NCBI RefSeq assembly: GCF_963855985.1
Contig: NC_087099.1
Location: 9,020,001 to 9,084,000, forward strand
DNA: 64,000 bases
Reading direction: 5' to 3'
Source: Ostrinia nubilalis
Lineage: Eukaryota > Arthropoda > Insecta > Lepidoptera > Crambidae
Shown here: one piece after another, positions 47,888 to 61,500 of the stretch
How positions within the stretch are numbered: position 1 is the stretch's first letter
How the letters are laid out: each line of letters starts with the position of its first letter
Made by a program: the position numbers and the translations under genes
The notes under the pieces: model-generated
Told to the model about the DNA's origin: nothing
What the model saw: only the letters and a program-made list of their open reading frames with translations
Databases searched by the model: none

Positions 47888-50800
47888 CTAAATTGCTAAA
47901 TAGACATTTTCAACTTTCTTTTTTACAATTTTCGCTGATCTGGGATAGAAATCCAGCAAATACTTCCATTGTTCAAGCTTCAAATACACAATATCGACCA
48001 CAGTCCTAGCTCGGAATGAGAAATGGTGAGCCACACCTACATAAAGTCCCTGAAATTATACATTTTATATCAATTTTACAAACTCAGGAGCAGATAAAGA
48101 TCAGTCACAGTTTAAAAAGTAACTTCTAAACTTATAACCAAATTAAATTGAATAGGTGCAGTAACACTTAGACTTGTGGTTAAATACCTGTGCTACTCCA
48201 AAACTGTCTTCAGGGCCTAAAATATCGTAAATTGATTCAGTCAAATTGGGATGAACAGTTAGAACTTCGACCTGTTAAAACAAATTTAAATCAGTTTAAA
48301 AATAGGAAACTGAATTTAAATGTATCTCTATTACAACTCACTTTGAAGATACACTCTAGAGCATTGGTTCCCAAAGTAGGGGGCGCGCCCCCCAGGGGAG
48401 GCGCAAAGACCTTTATAAAAAAATTCATAAAACTAATTTATTTGCTTAAAAAAAGCACTTTTAAAGGGGGGCGGGGGCCATCTGTGTACTTAAGTATAAA
48501 AAACCTGCGGTCACTGAGATAATGCATTCCAGACTGCTCGATACGACAAATAAATAATCTTGACTGGAGGAGGGGGGACGCGGAATTTTTTGTAAGGTCG
48601 AAAGGGGGCGCGTCTTAAATAACTTTGAGAACCAATGCTCTAGAGCGTAAGAAATCGTTACAGTATTTAGTTCTTAGAAAGCTCAGAGCTATATGTATAA
48701 TCTCAAACTAAAACTTCTCCATACCTCGCCTCTATGTATGAAGTAGATGCACTGGTCGGAATCCCCGCATTGGACGATATAATTCCCCGGGAAAAACACG
48801 CAATGTTTCATCCACATGGACAGCATCCTCTTGAAATCGTCGTCCGCTTTACTGAATATAATGGACTCTCTTATGTGAGACCCGTATAGTGCTTGCATAA
48901 TTTGACAGCGCAGTCGGAATGGTAGTTGAAATACTAGTTCAGGCATCTGGGAAGATTATTTTAGGTTGATGGCAGGACGTCAAGACACCAGTATTGTTGA
49001 CTGTACATTATACCTCATGACGTGGTAGTATTGTGATTCTAACAGGTGCTTTATTTTTTAGGAAAAAAATATAGTCTGATGTCATGTCCACTGTTATCAA
49101 TTAAGTTCATTTTAATTCTCAGCAAGAATGCTTCTTGCCTTAACTTTGATATTGATACAGTTTATCCAACATAGAGAAAGAGGTAGGACTTTAAAATTAT
49201 ACTTCATATCATAATGTAAAATAAAATTATTATTAGACATACGCCTGCGACAAAAGGTGGACAGATGTAAGGAATAAAGGTAGGAAGCCACTGGATGTAA
49301 GGCGCCCTGAACTATACACCTACCTGCCGGCCTTGCTGTCTGTTCCACAGTTCACGAACGTAGTCCCACATCTTGTTCATTTGGTGGTCACTTAGGTCCA
49401 TGTCTCGAAGCCCATCTCTTAGCTCGTTTATACCATAATCATAAGCGATCCGCGAAGACGAATGCGCTGTGATCATCGCTGACATTTCTGATATTAGAAG
49501 TCCTGAAAAAAGTATACTGTATTGATGATAAGTTAAAATGTTTTAAATAACGTAGGTAAAGCACTGCCACTGTTGAATAATTGTACAGTTGGGCCTTCAA
49601 AATAGAGGCGTTAGGAAGCGATGCAGTAGCGCGCTTGTCGCACCACTACTAGTTTTCATAACAAAATTGTATGAAAACTAATAATGGTGCGGCAAGCGCG
49701 CTACAGTGGCGCCACTGTAGCGTTACGTCACTCATCTAATATTAAGACACCCTTAGGCTAGCCATTGTGAAAAATACAACAGTTTATTAATTTAGAAAAT
49801 AAGATAGAAAATACCTGTACAAAACTTGATTATAATAATGACAATGATAGTTTCTATAGCTTCAAAGTCATTTTGTGATGAGACGTCGCCGGTTCCAGTG
49901 ATCGTTAGTAAGTTTATCATGTACCACAGAGCCGCCACGTAGATTGAGAAATAATTTGCCTGTAAATATATGCTTATAAAATAACTAATTTGCCTTGATT
50001 ATTGTTTGACCGCAAGAGATATCGCTTGACTAGACACTTTCTAGATTTTTCAGTTCATGTGCGAAGTTAGGCTAAGAACTCATGGCGCGATTTTCACCCG
50101 CGCCCGCGGCGGTTGCGGGCCCGCAGCTTCTGTAGACAGCAGATGCTTCTGTAAAAACTAATGCACAACTCACGACGCGGTTTCAAACTAGGGTCTATCG
50201 TTTTATCTTTGCCAGTGGCACCAACTTGTGAGAAAAAAATGCAATAGTCCTAGTTTCAATAATTTTAATGCGTACCAAGTGCAAGAACGGTTCAGACCTT
50301 GAAGTCAAGTAATATTAGAATAACTGTATTTGCTTAAGTTACCTGTATGTATTTGGATCGTAAATTAAGTTCGTTTTTTGACATCCAGTTAGCCGAAGTA
50401 CAGTGCACTGGAGTTAGACATGACAGTTTGAAAAATAGACATGCGTTTACGTGAGCCAGTATTGATGCCCATATTCCTATTGACCTGAAATAAAACATTA
50501 GGCCTATAAATAAGAGAGGCTTCAGTTCAGTTATATTGATGTAGGTAGTAGAATTAAGATGTAAATTGATAGGATACACTAGGACTACTCCTTAACACCC
50601 CTTTTGAATTTTGGAATCTATTTGTGCTGCTTCATTTATTAGATGCTAAATGCAGTAGCTTAAAACATAGTGTACCTACGTGAACATAAGAAACCCAGTG
50701 ATTTAAGTTTTTTTTTTTCTAAATTCGATGGTCATTTTCAGTAATTTACAATTTAATGTAAACTTTATAATTTAATAAAGAAACTTCTCGATTAATTTAA

Positions 50801-52546
50801 CAGAATTGTCATCAATCAAAAGTAAAAATAGCAGATTTATACCCACGTTAGTTTGAATAAAAGATTAGCCGAGCTGATGTTGTTTTTCCTTGCCGAGTGT
50901 ACTCTGTAGGTGAACAGGTATGAGACTCTAAACAACTGGGGAGAGCGTAGGTAGACGAAAAATGCGAGTTGTATGGGCGGAAGCAAGGGCAAGCCGAATG
51001 CTAAGTAGCAAATAGGTATGTTCGCAAGGAAATCACGCCTCCGTAGGTATACTTTTGAGAAGTACCTGCAATTTCAACATCGATGTTACAACAATATTTT
51101 TTTTACTCTACAAAAATGTTTCGTTACGTACTTCCGCGAAAATATATTTTAGCGAAAAGACACTTGCGCGAACGGCATTATCGTGAAAGAAAAAAAATAA
51201 GTAATCGTTTGCGCTATGTGTTTTCGCGATCGTGTCTTTCGCGCAAACATTAATTTCCGTTTGTCCGTAGGCGCAAGCAAATGGCTTTTCGCACTTGTGT
51301 ATTCACGCAAATGTCTTTCGCACAAGTGTCCTGATACGGACAAAAGCAATATAGGCCAAATACATATCAACATAATGAATCTTATTTAAAATAGAAGTTA
51401 CAGTGAACTCACATCTCCCTAACTTTCTTCGGATTCAAAATATAATCGCCGTATCTGTTCATAAACCCGCTGTGCATGTCGAGAAATAGTTTGTACCAAA
51501 ATATTACATCCAATGTCACACAGATGTATAAAAAGTAAGGGATTGAGAGAAATGCCATTTGATATACGAGCAACATGAAGTCAACATAGGCAAGAATCAG
51601 CGTAAATTGATCTGCAAACATTAATGGAATTATGTCATCGGTTTAGTCAACAATGTAGGTATCTAATAAAACTGAAGATGTATGAAGAACGTAAGTTGTA
51701 AATCAGAATTTCACTTTTCTAAATTCCTACTGGGTGATCCAGTATTCCTGTATCAGAGGTTTTGCTATTATAGACAGGAATTACCAATAGATACGAAAAA
51801 GGATTTACCCATGAACATGACCAATTTGCAGTCTGGCAAAATACTGCTACGAAACCACCTGCAAATAAGCAATAGGTAAGTATTAAAATGAGTATTAGCA
51901 TTGAAAGCAAATCAAAAAGGTACTCTCAAAATGTAATAGGCAGGCGGGTAATATTTCAATTATTTGCTATTTAAATTGTTTGTTGTTGTTTTGACAAGGT
52001 GTATTATTATTTTGAGTGACCCCTACAATAGTATTGCATGACAGCAGAAAACTAGTTTTCTGTGGTAGAATAAGTAGAAAAATCTGTAGTACACTTGCGA
52101 TAGTAAATATGCATTGACGTAGATTAATCTTCGTAGATAAGGTATATCTATATTAAATGATTTCCGCATGGTTTTTATACGTTTATCCTTATGCCCAGGT
52201 GTGAAAACTGATACAGTATTTTGTCTCACGAATGTTTTAAGACGGAGATAATAGAATGAAACCTGTGTGGTTTTAAAATCAGGAATGTAGCTCCAACGTA
52301 GTCTACATTTCCTGCTGATGTGATAGATCTTGAGCCATGGGATTCGGCTATACTCTTTTCTGGACTCTGGAAGTTGACAAATCTCATTAAAGCCCAAAGG
52401 CTTTGATCTGAAGTGAAAGGTGATCTGAAGTATTATACGAATGATGGAAGGAAACATACTTCTACAAACATGCTGAAGTCAAGATCGTCGAGTCCATCGT
52501 CTTCTTCATCGTCACCAGCTTCGTATGAAAGAGGGTATGTCTCAAC
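47888..52546 (-). CDS. Channel module C with acidic linker: GTGD pore, CNBD-like domain, C-terminus
   Basis: Exons: 52546-52460, 52424-52354, 51858-51809, 51611-51413, 51065-50847, 50484-50343, 49959-49815, 49502-49324, 48946-48725, 48271-48188, 48049-47888. The first encodes an acidic linker ('GDDEEDDGLDDLD'). 'WFRSSILPDCKLVMFMDQF' leads into S1; S2 is 'YFLYICVTLDVIFWYKLF'; S3 'DFLANIPICYLAFGL'; S4 'LRSPQLFRVSYLFTYRVH'; S5 'IGIWASILAHVNACLFFK'. The pore reads 'LTITGTGDVSS' (residues 1367-1370), so Thr replaces the filter aromatic. S6 is 'FCTGLLISEMSAMITAHSS'. The CNBD ('FFPGNYIVQCGDSDQCIYFI') has 'FGV' for FGE and His or Ala at the Arg position. The protein ends 'KKVENVYLAI', 53 codons into the last exon. 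Short exons (50 and 71 bp) are the least certain parts. Confidence 0.85.
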
Positions 52547-55500
52547 CTGTATTTAAATTGTATTATTAATTTTGAAATACAGCCGGCTTCTTAATTGAAA
52601 TGCAGAGCTTGAGAATTCTCATTCTCTACCTAAGTATGAACTTAAGCCTATTTTCGTTTCTGAATTGATTTGAGATTACTTAAGCTATTCTCAAAGTTGA
52701 ATCTCTCAATTCAGAACAATTAAAAATGAGCACGCATTAGCTAAGAATTCTAATTCAGAATCTAGGGAATAATCTTAATAATTCTATTGTGTTTTACTCA
52801 CCTCCAAACTTGGTCTTCCAGACGTGGTGGTAGGAAGAACGTAGTCTTTTGCTGCCGAGTCGACCGACTGTTTAACTTTCCTAAGTACGGACGGATAGCT
52901 CTGAAAGAACATGAACAAACATAAGTACTGGTTATTTGGTAAGTATGTAAATATTGTTTAATTTATGTAGATGACATGATTATTGCAAAATTAAGCTATC
53001 AAGAAACCTTTAGGAGAGCGTAGAAATCGTGTCCTTTAATACACAACAAATCGATGTTTCTCGATGCGATGACGTTTGACATGGTCAAATACTTGGATGC
53101 ACCTCTGATATTTCCAAATATGCCGCCCGGCCCCATACAGGCTTCCACTTCATTAATATCCGATATTATGTCCACCTACACCAAAGTTGTGCAAAAAGTT
53201 TTTAATAATGTTCCACTCAAAATTTTAGTATGTTAAAAACACACACAGTTATAGGTCTAGCGCTTAAGTTAGTGCCTGAGATAATAAATAAGCGGCACGG
53301 GAGGGGTGACATTGACATATTATGACGGGTGACATATAAATCTGAAGAAGATCTGAAGTCTCGCTGACGTTTGATGTTACAAACACTTCACGTGCCGCTC
53401 CCATACCCCAGGCACTGTCTGAGTTAACAGCTACCTAATATGAGGAAATAAAACTGTACCTTCCCCCGATAGATAATATACATTGAGTTGATAACTTCGT
53501 TGGCTCTTATAACCATGTAACCTTTTTGAAAGTATTGCTCTTTGAGTTTCTTCGCGAAGGCCCTGAAGAACGAATACTCAACATCCTCGAACAAAGGTAT
53601 CTCTCGCAGCGTTTTCTCATACATATACAGTACTGCATCTTCGTTCAGATTTGCATGCAGTTTACCTAGTATGGATTGGTGCTAAACAAGGATAATTAAA
53701 TATACCTTTAGCTGTTATTATGGGTGATTTGATAACATTTAAAAGCAAACAAGGTGATTAGCATAGCATTCTAACTCTACTTGGTAAATTGTCATCAAGT
53801 ATTTTACATACTTATTACTATACTAAACGGCGTGAAGGAAATAACCGTATATTTTGGTATTGCTGATATTAAATAGCTAGTTCCTTTGCCAGTATTTGTC
53901 AACAAACAGATTTGTATGTAAGTTTATTTAAAATTTGCTGTTTATGCAATGAACCAACGTCATTCGGAAAGGTGTATGGAAACCGCCAGATGTGGAGATT
54001 TATTTCTTTTATTTAGTGCTTTTTTTTGCGAGATTTATACACTAAAATTATCTTTCTTTTTCACTCATGCCAAGACGCTAACGTGTGCGAAAGTGATATG
54101 GATATATCGTTTAAAATTTTATTCACTGCACCAAACCAAAAAAATCCTTACCGACCATCCGCCCGTTCTCTTCCATTGATATTTCCAGTAATCTATCACA
54201 GTCTTTTTCAGTACAAATGGCACTTTTTCTCTGTTCAGAAATAATTCCAGATGCTTTAAATTCTCTTGGAATTTCGTTACCACTTGATCTGCCATTGCTT
54301 TCAGTGATGCAATTTTAGCGTAAACGTATCTGAAATAAAGTGTCATACTTATATGATTTTGCAAGGGCCATTATTGCAAAACAGGCACATATAGACATGT
54401 GCACTTTCGTATCATCTTTAAAGCCATATAAAATTCAAAATCAGATAACTAAAATGACTTTATACCCAAAGAACAGAACTCCATGTATGTTGATACAAAT
54501 GGAAAGGATCATGTGGGTGTTGTCTTGCGCAGTGATGTCACCGAAGCCAGCCCCACTAAAACTCGTCGCCGCCCAATAATAAGCCAACAGGTATACTTTT
54601 GCCGGGGTTAGGTATTCTTCTAATAATGTTGGCGCGTCAACCCAAGATCCTTTGTGAAGGAAATAAATAATAAGCATACTCACTTATAATATCCTAGATT
54701 CAAACTAGTGTACGGTATGTACAGTCATCAGCTTATGAGATTGTTGCATGACACTATAAAATTACGTGAGATGCCACAGAGGAGTATTTCAATATTAATA
54801 CAAAAGTCGAATTTGTTTATCTGGGTGATTTCTAGATGAACAAAGGCGCAATTCCTAGGAATCCTAGGTGAACATAGGCGACCTTAATCTTATCTAATGC
54901 GAATAATTTTAATTAACTTTTTTTTTATTATACCTCGTTGGCAAACCATGCAACCTTCAGGATGGTACGTTGTGTTCATATAAGGTCCTTTCAGGGACAA
55001 TCGTGAAATTCTGTCTTCGAAATCATCGGCGTTAGAAGCTGTCACGTATCTGCATGACATGGTTATCAGCATCGATGCATACAAGTTAAGGAAGAAAATC
55101 GTCAGTAGAAAGAACTGTACGACACTCATCAAGTAAGCCTGGAATTAAAATTAATTTTATTTTATTATCATTGCTAAGAGAAGATGTTTCTATTGAAAAT
55201 GCCACTGTCTCAAAGGAAACAGGCCACGATATTTTCTTAGTCGGACGACTGCAAATCCACTGAGCTACAGAGGACACAAAGGTCGTGCATTCGGTTTCCA
55301 CAAGCGGCAGTCTTTACAAGTAAAATACCTATCATAATTACAATATTGAAAGCCCTAAAGCGAAATCCAAGACCTGATCAGAAAATAAGCGATTCCATTT
55401 TCGATAAAGTCGGAATGCACGCTGAAAGTAATATGTAATGTTTTATTATTACACTATCTAAAATCTAAATAAAATAAAAATACCCGTTTCAATGCTGCGA

Positions 55501-58500
55501 TAGATTCCGCCCAGAACGCAGCGTAAAGTTTGTATATTTGTAGCACGTTGACCATTCTTAATATGCAGTGGAATACGTGATGGTTGGCTATGTGGTCCTC
55601 TTCCGTATGATCTTCATCGTGTTTAGGTACGAAGAGCTTCCATATCGCATACCAGGGAAAGCATGTCAGAAAATCTATGATGAAAGGGCCCTGTAAAGCA
55701 TAACAAACAAGAATTACTTTCTTGTATTTGGCTGACAAAGGTGACTGAGTTTCTTCCGCCACTTTTTGATGTCAAGAACGAAGTGGTCTTAGGGCAAGCT
55801 ATATTTGGGACGTGTATAAGTGCCCTACAAAGGACCTACGTACCTACGTTCGGTCTAGTGCAAAACTGAGTCAGAGCCTGAGGCATAGGAGCGTGTTTTT
55901 GTAATGTCAAACGTTAGCGAGACTTCATATGACGTCCCTCCCATGCTGCTTATACAGGGTGTCCCGTAATGTAACGTCAAGCCGGAACTGGGTGTTGAGA
56001 CAAGTTGTGCTGGTTATCAGAAAAATATAAAAAAAAATCTATGTGCCATATTTTAAAAATAATAGGCATTTAAAAAAAATCAAAAAATTCTACTCCAGGT
56101 GACGGTCCTTTTGCTCGTGTTGCCACAAATCTTCACTTTTTCCAAATTTTTTTTTGTTATGTAACCCTGAATAATGCTTCTCTAAATTGTTATCAAAAAA
56201 AATAACATACGGGTCGAATTGAGAACCTCCTCCTTTTTTGAAGTCGGTTGATTACAAAACCAGCTGCTCCAGCTTGGACGAAAAAAATACATTATTCCCA
56301 AAAAAAATTTCAAAATAAAAATTTTGCCTAGTTTAAACTGACTGTACTGAAAAAAAATTGTACTACGCGAGTATGGCAAGTGACGTCATAATTTGGCGCA
56401 TTTAGTAAGGATTCCAAAATGGTATAACACTTGGTAAATTCTTGCTGTAATTGTCGACAATTTTTGGTTTTTTGGAAATAATCCCATTTTTAACTTTATC
56501 TACCTTGGTTAAAAATTATTATTCTAATGAAACCAAAATTCAAGTTTCTGTGACTGACTACCGTACAATCAGTCACAGAAACTTTTGTCACCATGACAGT
56601 AATTAGTAGTTGACATACTGTGACAAAAGTCACCCGTGCGCGCGCGCCTTTACTACCTGCCCTGCCTGCACTTGTACTTGGTAACAGGGATAATAAGGAT
56701 ATGAAGTTTCGGTTATGGATACGGTTACGGATATTAGAATAATATTATACCGGTTTCGGTTACGGTCACGGATATGAAATCATTTCAGATTATCCGAAAG
56801 TCTCGGATAATTTCGGTTACGGAATTATTAGAATTTCAAAAATGTAGGTATAATACAAATAGCAAGATGCTGCGTGAGCGTGACCCACATAGCTACTTTA
56901 TGTACCAACTAAGACGACACCTATGTATGATAAAGGTAAAACAGGCTGGCATATTAGATGGTGCCAGCGAATGCCAGACAAGTTGGTAACAAATATTAAG
57001 ATTTAAGGTACAATTCCAAGACGGGCCGCAGACCGCAAACTGCAACCGCAAACTGCAAAACTATGAAATCGGCAGCGCGGCATTGCAGCTGCGGCGTGTA
57101 TACTGCAAATTTCATAGAGTTTTGCAGTTTCGCCTTTATCCGAAACTATCCGTAACTTTTGAATCAGTTTCGGTTACGGTTATGGACGTTTTTTTATTTC
57201 GGATATCCGATAGTTTCGGTTACGGTTACGGATATCCATAACATCCCTGCTTGGTAAGATGGCCCTCTCCGTCCCGCTCATACCTTTTAAAATGGCTTCT
57301 CCACCTCACTTAAGCCAGAAACTTAAATTTTGGGCACATTAGAATAATATTTTTAACCAAGGTAGATAAAGTTAAAAACGGGATTATTTCCAATAAACAA
57401 AAATTGTCGACAATTACAGCAAGATTTTACAAAGTGTTATACCATTTTGGAATCCTTACTAAATGCGCCAAATTATGACGTCACTTGCCACACTCGCGTA
57501 GTACAATTTTTTTTCAGTACAGTCAGTTTAAACTAGGCAAAATTTTTATTTTGATATTTTTTTTTGGGAATAATGTATTTTTTTCATCCAAGTTGGAGCA
57601 GCTGGTTTTGTAATTTTGATAACAATTTAGAGAAGCATTATTCAGGGTTACATAACAAAAAAAAAATTTGGAAAAAGTGAAGATTTGTGGCAACACGAGT
57701 AAAAGGACCGTCACCTGGAGTAGAATTTTTTGATTTTTTTTAAATGCCTATTATATTATTTTTAAAATATGCCACATAGATTGTTTTTTATATTTTTCTG
57801 ATAACCAGCACAACTTGCCTCAACACCCAGTTCCGGCTTGACGTTACATTACGGGACACCCTGTATACTTCAGGCACTTTCTGAGTTTTGCGCGTTAGAC
57901 CTGTAACCAAGAATTTGAATTAGAATGAAAGTTAATAGTGTGGGCTTATGAAAAAGGTCATACGAATCTATCAAGCGTCAAGTATTTTAAGGTTGCCGCC
58001 CTCGTCGTTAAATTCATTACATCGCGTGAAGTCGTATTTTATTAGGATGACCTATTATTATAAATACTCATATTCTCTGTAACTGTAATTGCTGATTCAA
58101 TTCTATAAACAGCAATAGCACCAGTAGACGTCCGTTGGCCGAAATGATGATGATGACGTACTTACTATCTTATTTTTACCTCCATTCAGGTAATAAAAAA
58201 ACTTTCGTTATTAGTTTCAGCCAAATGACGTTCACTGCTAGACAAAAGCCCCTCAAGGATTTCCATAACGACCGATCGCGCCGCCCGAATCCAGGTATTT
58301 CCCGCGACCTTCACCAGATTGTAGGTCCACTTAGTAGGAGACTTGCCTACACTACGTCTTCCGACTACTAAGTTTAAAAAAAACTTACTGTTAAGTAATT
58401 TTTGGCAGTTAAATATGGATGGTAAATCAACTGGTTCTTCGTTCCATAATAAGCGACATGTAGCATCAGATAGAGATCAATATAGCATATTGCCTCAAGA

Positions 58501-61500
58501 GCTACTATTGCATAATTAAAGATTCCACATAATGGGGCCATAGACACAACTATCTGTAATTGGAAATGATTTTTTGTTAAGTTGAGTACTCTTAAACGCA
58601 GCTCTAAGTATCGTAAAAGAAGAAAGTGTAGGTAAAAATTATGTGCAATAAATCGGCGCTATCCTTCTCTTTCAATTGAGCTTTTATCGTAGATGAGTGA
58701 GAGAGACAAGGCTAAATTAAATTATAATTATATGTGATGCTCTTTCTACACATACAGATTAAATTAAACATTACCGGTACTAAAATGCATAACAGAAACG
58801 CTGTAATAATTCTGCCAAACGCCCAGAACTTCAAAAATATTCCATTTGGTTTGATCGCAATCGGCATAAGTAAATACGGTGCGAAATGGTTCAAAATGCG
58901 AAATTGTGAGTATGACTTGATGTAGCTTTCTCTCCGTTTGTGGTAGTCATCATACACATTTATGAAGGAATCTGAAAATACAACATACGATGAATAATAC
59001 TGTTATTTAATACGTTTATCTTTTAGCATGCTCCTTTTAGTTGACTCAGACGCAGGTAGACTTTATTTTATCTTATTTTCATATGTGACTAATAATTTGA
59101 TTACGTGTAAGGCAGTTTCTGCAACTGGCTTCTGATCTTAGAATGTTTTATTAATATTTTAAGCCCATCCATAAGTTGAACCCCCACTTAAAATATTGAT
59201 AAAACATTCTAAGATCAAGACTCAACTGAATCGCGACCTCATAAAGTCAAGTTGTTACCAACCGGGCGATGTGAAAACCATTGAGGGAGGCATATGTTCT
59301 ATGATGTTGATTTTAAGTCACTTACTGTTCAAAAACTCCTGAAGGATATTGGTAATCTTGACTCGTGGGGGTTTCCTAGTGAGGTTGCTGTAATGCTTTA
59401 AATAAGCACAAGCAGCGTATTGTGACTTGGCCTGCATCTGTATGCTGTTAAGTTCCTCTGGCGTTAGAAGGCCTTCATGCTCTTTCATATCAGGAAATAA
59501 GCTTAATGCTGATGTGTAGGCCCAGTGGCTAATACTTATCAACTGTAAAGAATCAAAAATATGCGATTTGTACAGTCGCGGAATGAAAAGGTTCGTCACC
59601 TTAGTGTCGGTTTTCGCATGCACTAGGTATTGTAAGAGTCAAACCTGCCAACATAACCGTGCAAGAAACAGTGCTGCTAACATTTAAATAAATATGACGT
59701 TTGCTAACGAATAAGGTTTTGCTTGTTTATTTTTCTATCCCATCAGTGCAATGTTACAAAATGTAGTTTTTTTTATTTAATAGATAATGGCAGGTTGAAC
59801 CAACAAGAAGGTTTTAGTTTATCAATCATAATAATCTTCTTGACAAGTTAAATCGTCAAACAACTTTGATCTGAATAATTTTGAACTTTACTGACGAACA
59901 GTTAAAGATCATTTTCTCTAACTCGAGATTATTCTGTAACATAGTTTCAAAATGTAATATGTGCTCGCGATTCGTTGAAGGAATCAATTTGAAAACTGAC
60001 GAACCTTTTCATTCCGTGACTGTACATGCAAAAAATAATTACAATGGAGTGTGTCTTGCAGATAAGATATAGGATAACTCCCACTCTTACCGTGGATGTC
60101 GTAAAAGGCGACTAAAGGGGTAAAATATTCGAAGTTGGAGTTGGAGTGTTAGTCAATTCCTCCGTTCATCAACCACAGTACTTCCACTGCTGAACCTATG
60201 TGCAATATGGGAATTCTAATGATTCCCATATTGACCGGTCGGTATAGCGGCTTGCATCCAGCGCCAGCGCCTTCCTGCTACCTTTATGAGGTCGTCGGTC
60301 CACGCTGTGGGTGGACGTCCCATGCTGCACTTTCCAAATAATCCATTGGCACTTGCTTAAACTAAATTATAGAAGGTGCAGTGGAAGCTAAACGACCTGA
60401 TGAAGCACAAACCTTGCAATGGGTCAGCGTAATCACAGTACTAACAGCTGGTACGGCATATAATAGCACCAGCAATCCTAAATGGTTTCCAGGTCCGATG
60501 ACGCGTTCCTTCTTAGCCTCTTTCATCTCTGGGGATGTTACTAGGCAATAACCGCTTTCTATAATGTAGAGCTCTCTAGTAACTGTTCCACCGTAGTATA
60601 CGATTTCGCCTGGTGGAAGAATTATGTCTCTTGCAGCTAAAAATCACAAAAATGGTCTCAATGAGAGATATTGTCACTCGTAGCAAGTGTAGGCTTAAAT
60701 TGACCTTGCGTTAAATTTATTTAATCTAAGATGTAAAGTTTCGTTGGCGTTGAATTTTTCGACCGTAGAGAGATAGATTTATTATTCTACTACTTAGACT
60801 TACTTTCGGTTAATGTTTGAATGTAAGCGATGTTTTTAACTTGGAAGAATCTTATCGAAGTTAGCGCTTTGAACCTAGCTTGGTGTAGCACTTTCTTCCT
60901 CAGCTCAGATGGTATGACAGTACTTTCTAGCCAATTCTCTTCAGTGAGTTCCACTCCCTGGAATAGTCCCGAAAAACTTTTTAAAGTCTTGGCAACGTTT
61001 TCAGACCAGCATAAATTTATATTGAGGCATAAATTATAAATTAGTCATAGACTAAATTTACATAAGTGACGAATAAGTAGATTTCGTAACGTTTACCGAA
61101 TTATACTGCCACTGTAGCTCGTAAAACGCCATTATTCTGGATTTGATTGCCGGGTGCATATTGTTCTCCTTCATAAACTTGTCTATGGTTATGATCACTT
61201 CCAAGAAAGCCGTTTTGGTTCTGTACCAAATTAAGTTATTATAATATTTGAATAGAAACTAACTTAAATTATGTCTTATTCGGTGTCATTTGTGAAGGTA
61301 ATAAGAAATATAAGGAAATTGATCCTTATGGTAAATAGAAACTCTTTATTTAACAAGACTGTGTGGTGTTATTCTATCTATAGTTATAGCGCTTAACTGA
61401 GTCATTGCAGGAGGTATGGGAGCGGCACGGGAGGGTGTTTTTGAGAGGTCAGCGAGACTTCGGATATGCTTCAGATATGTATGCTCAGAGAATTTAGTGT

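Larger units (their letters stand above)
55852..57903. mobile_element. MITE family X, copy 2, split by a foldback element
   Basis: Left end 'GGTCTAGTGCAAAACTGAGT' and right end (complement) 'GGTCTAACGCGCAAAACTCA'. The two halves are separated by the 1.9-kb element at 55955-57863, so family X was there first. Confidence 0.82.

Noticed and set aside
52023..52353. Extension of the channel linker exon to a 144-codon frame
   Set aside because: Using the GTATAG donor at 52353 gives the phase needed for the next exon and a proper S1 approach ('RKEWFRSSILP'); the longer frame ends in unrelated residues and a stop.
56182..57714. Open frames in the foldback arms (56182-56379, 57523-57714)
   Set aside because: Both frames are in the inverted arms of one transposon and mirror each other; no protein motif.
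59881..60072. 63-codon plus-strand frame sharing a 30-bp block with the exon-side frame at 59606
   Set aside because: The shared block is the inverted terminus of a MITE (59571-60024), not a duplicated exon.
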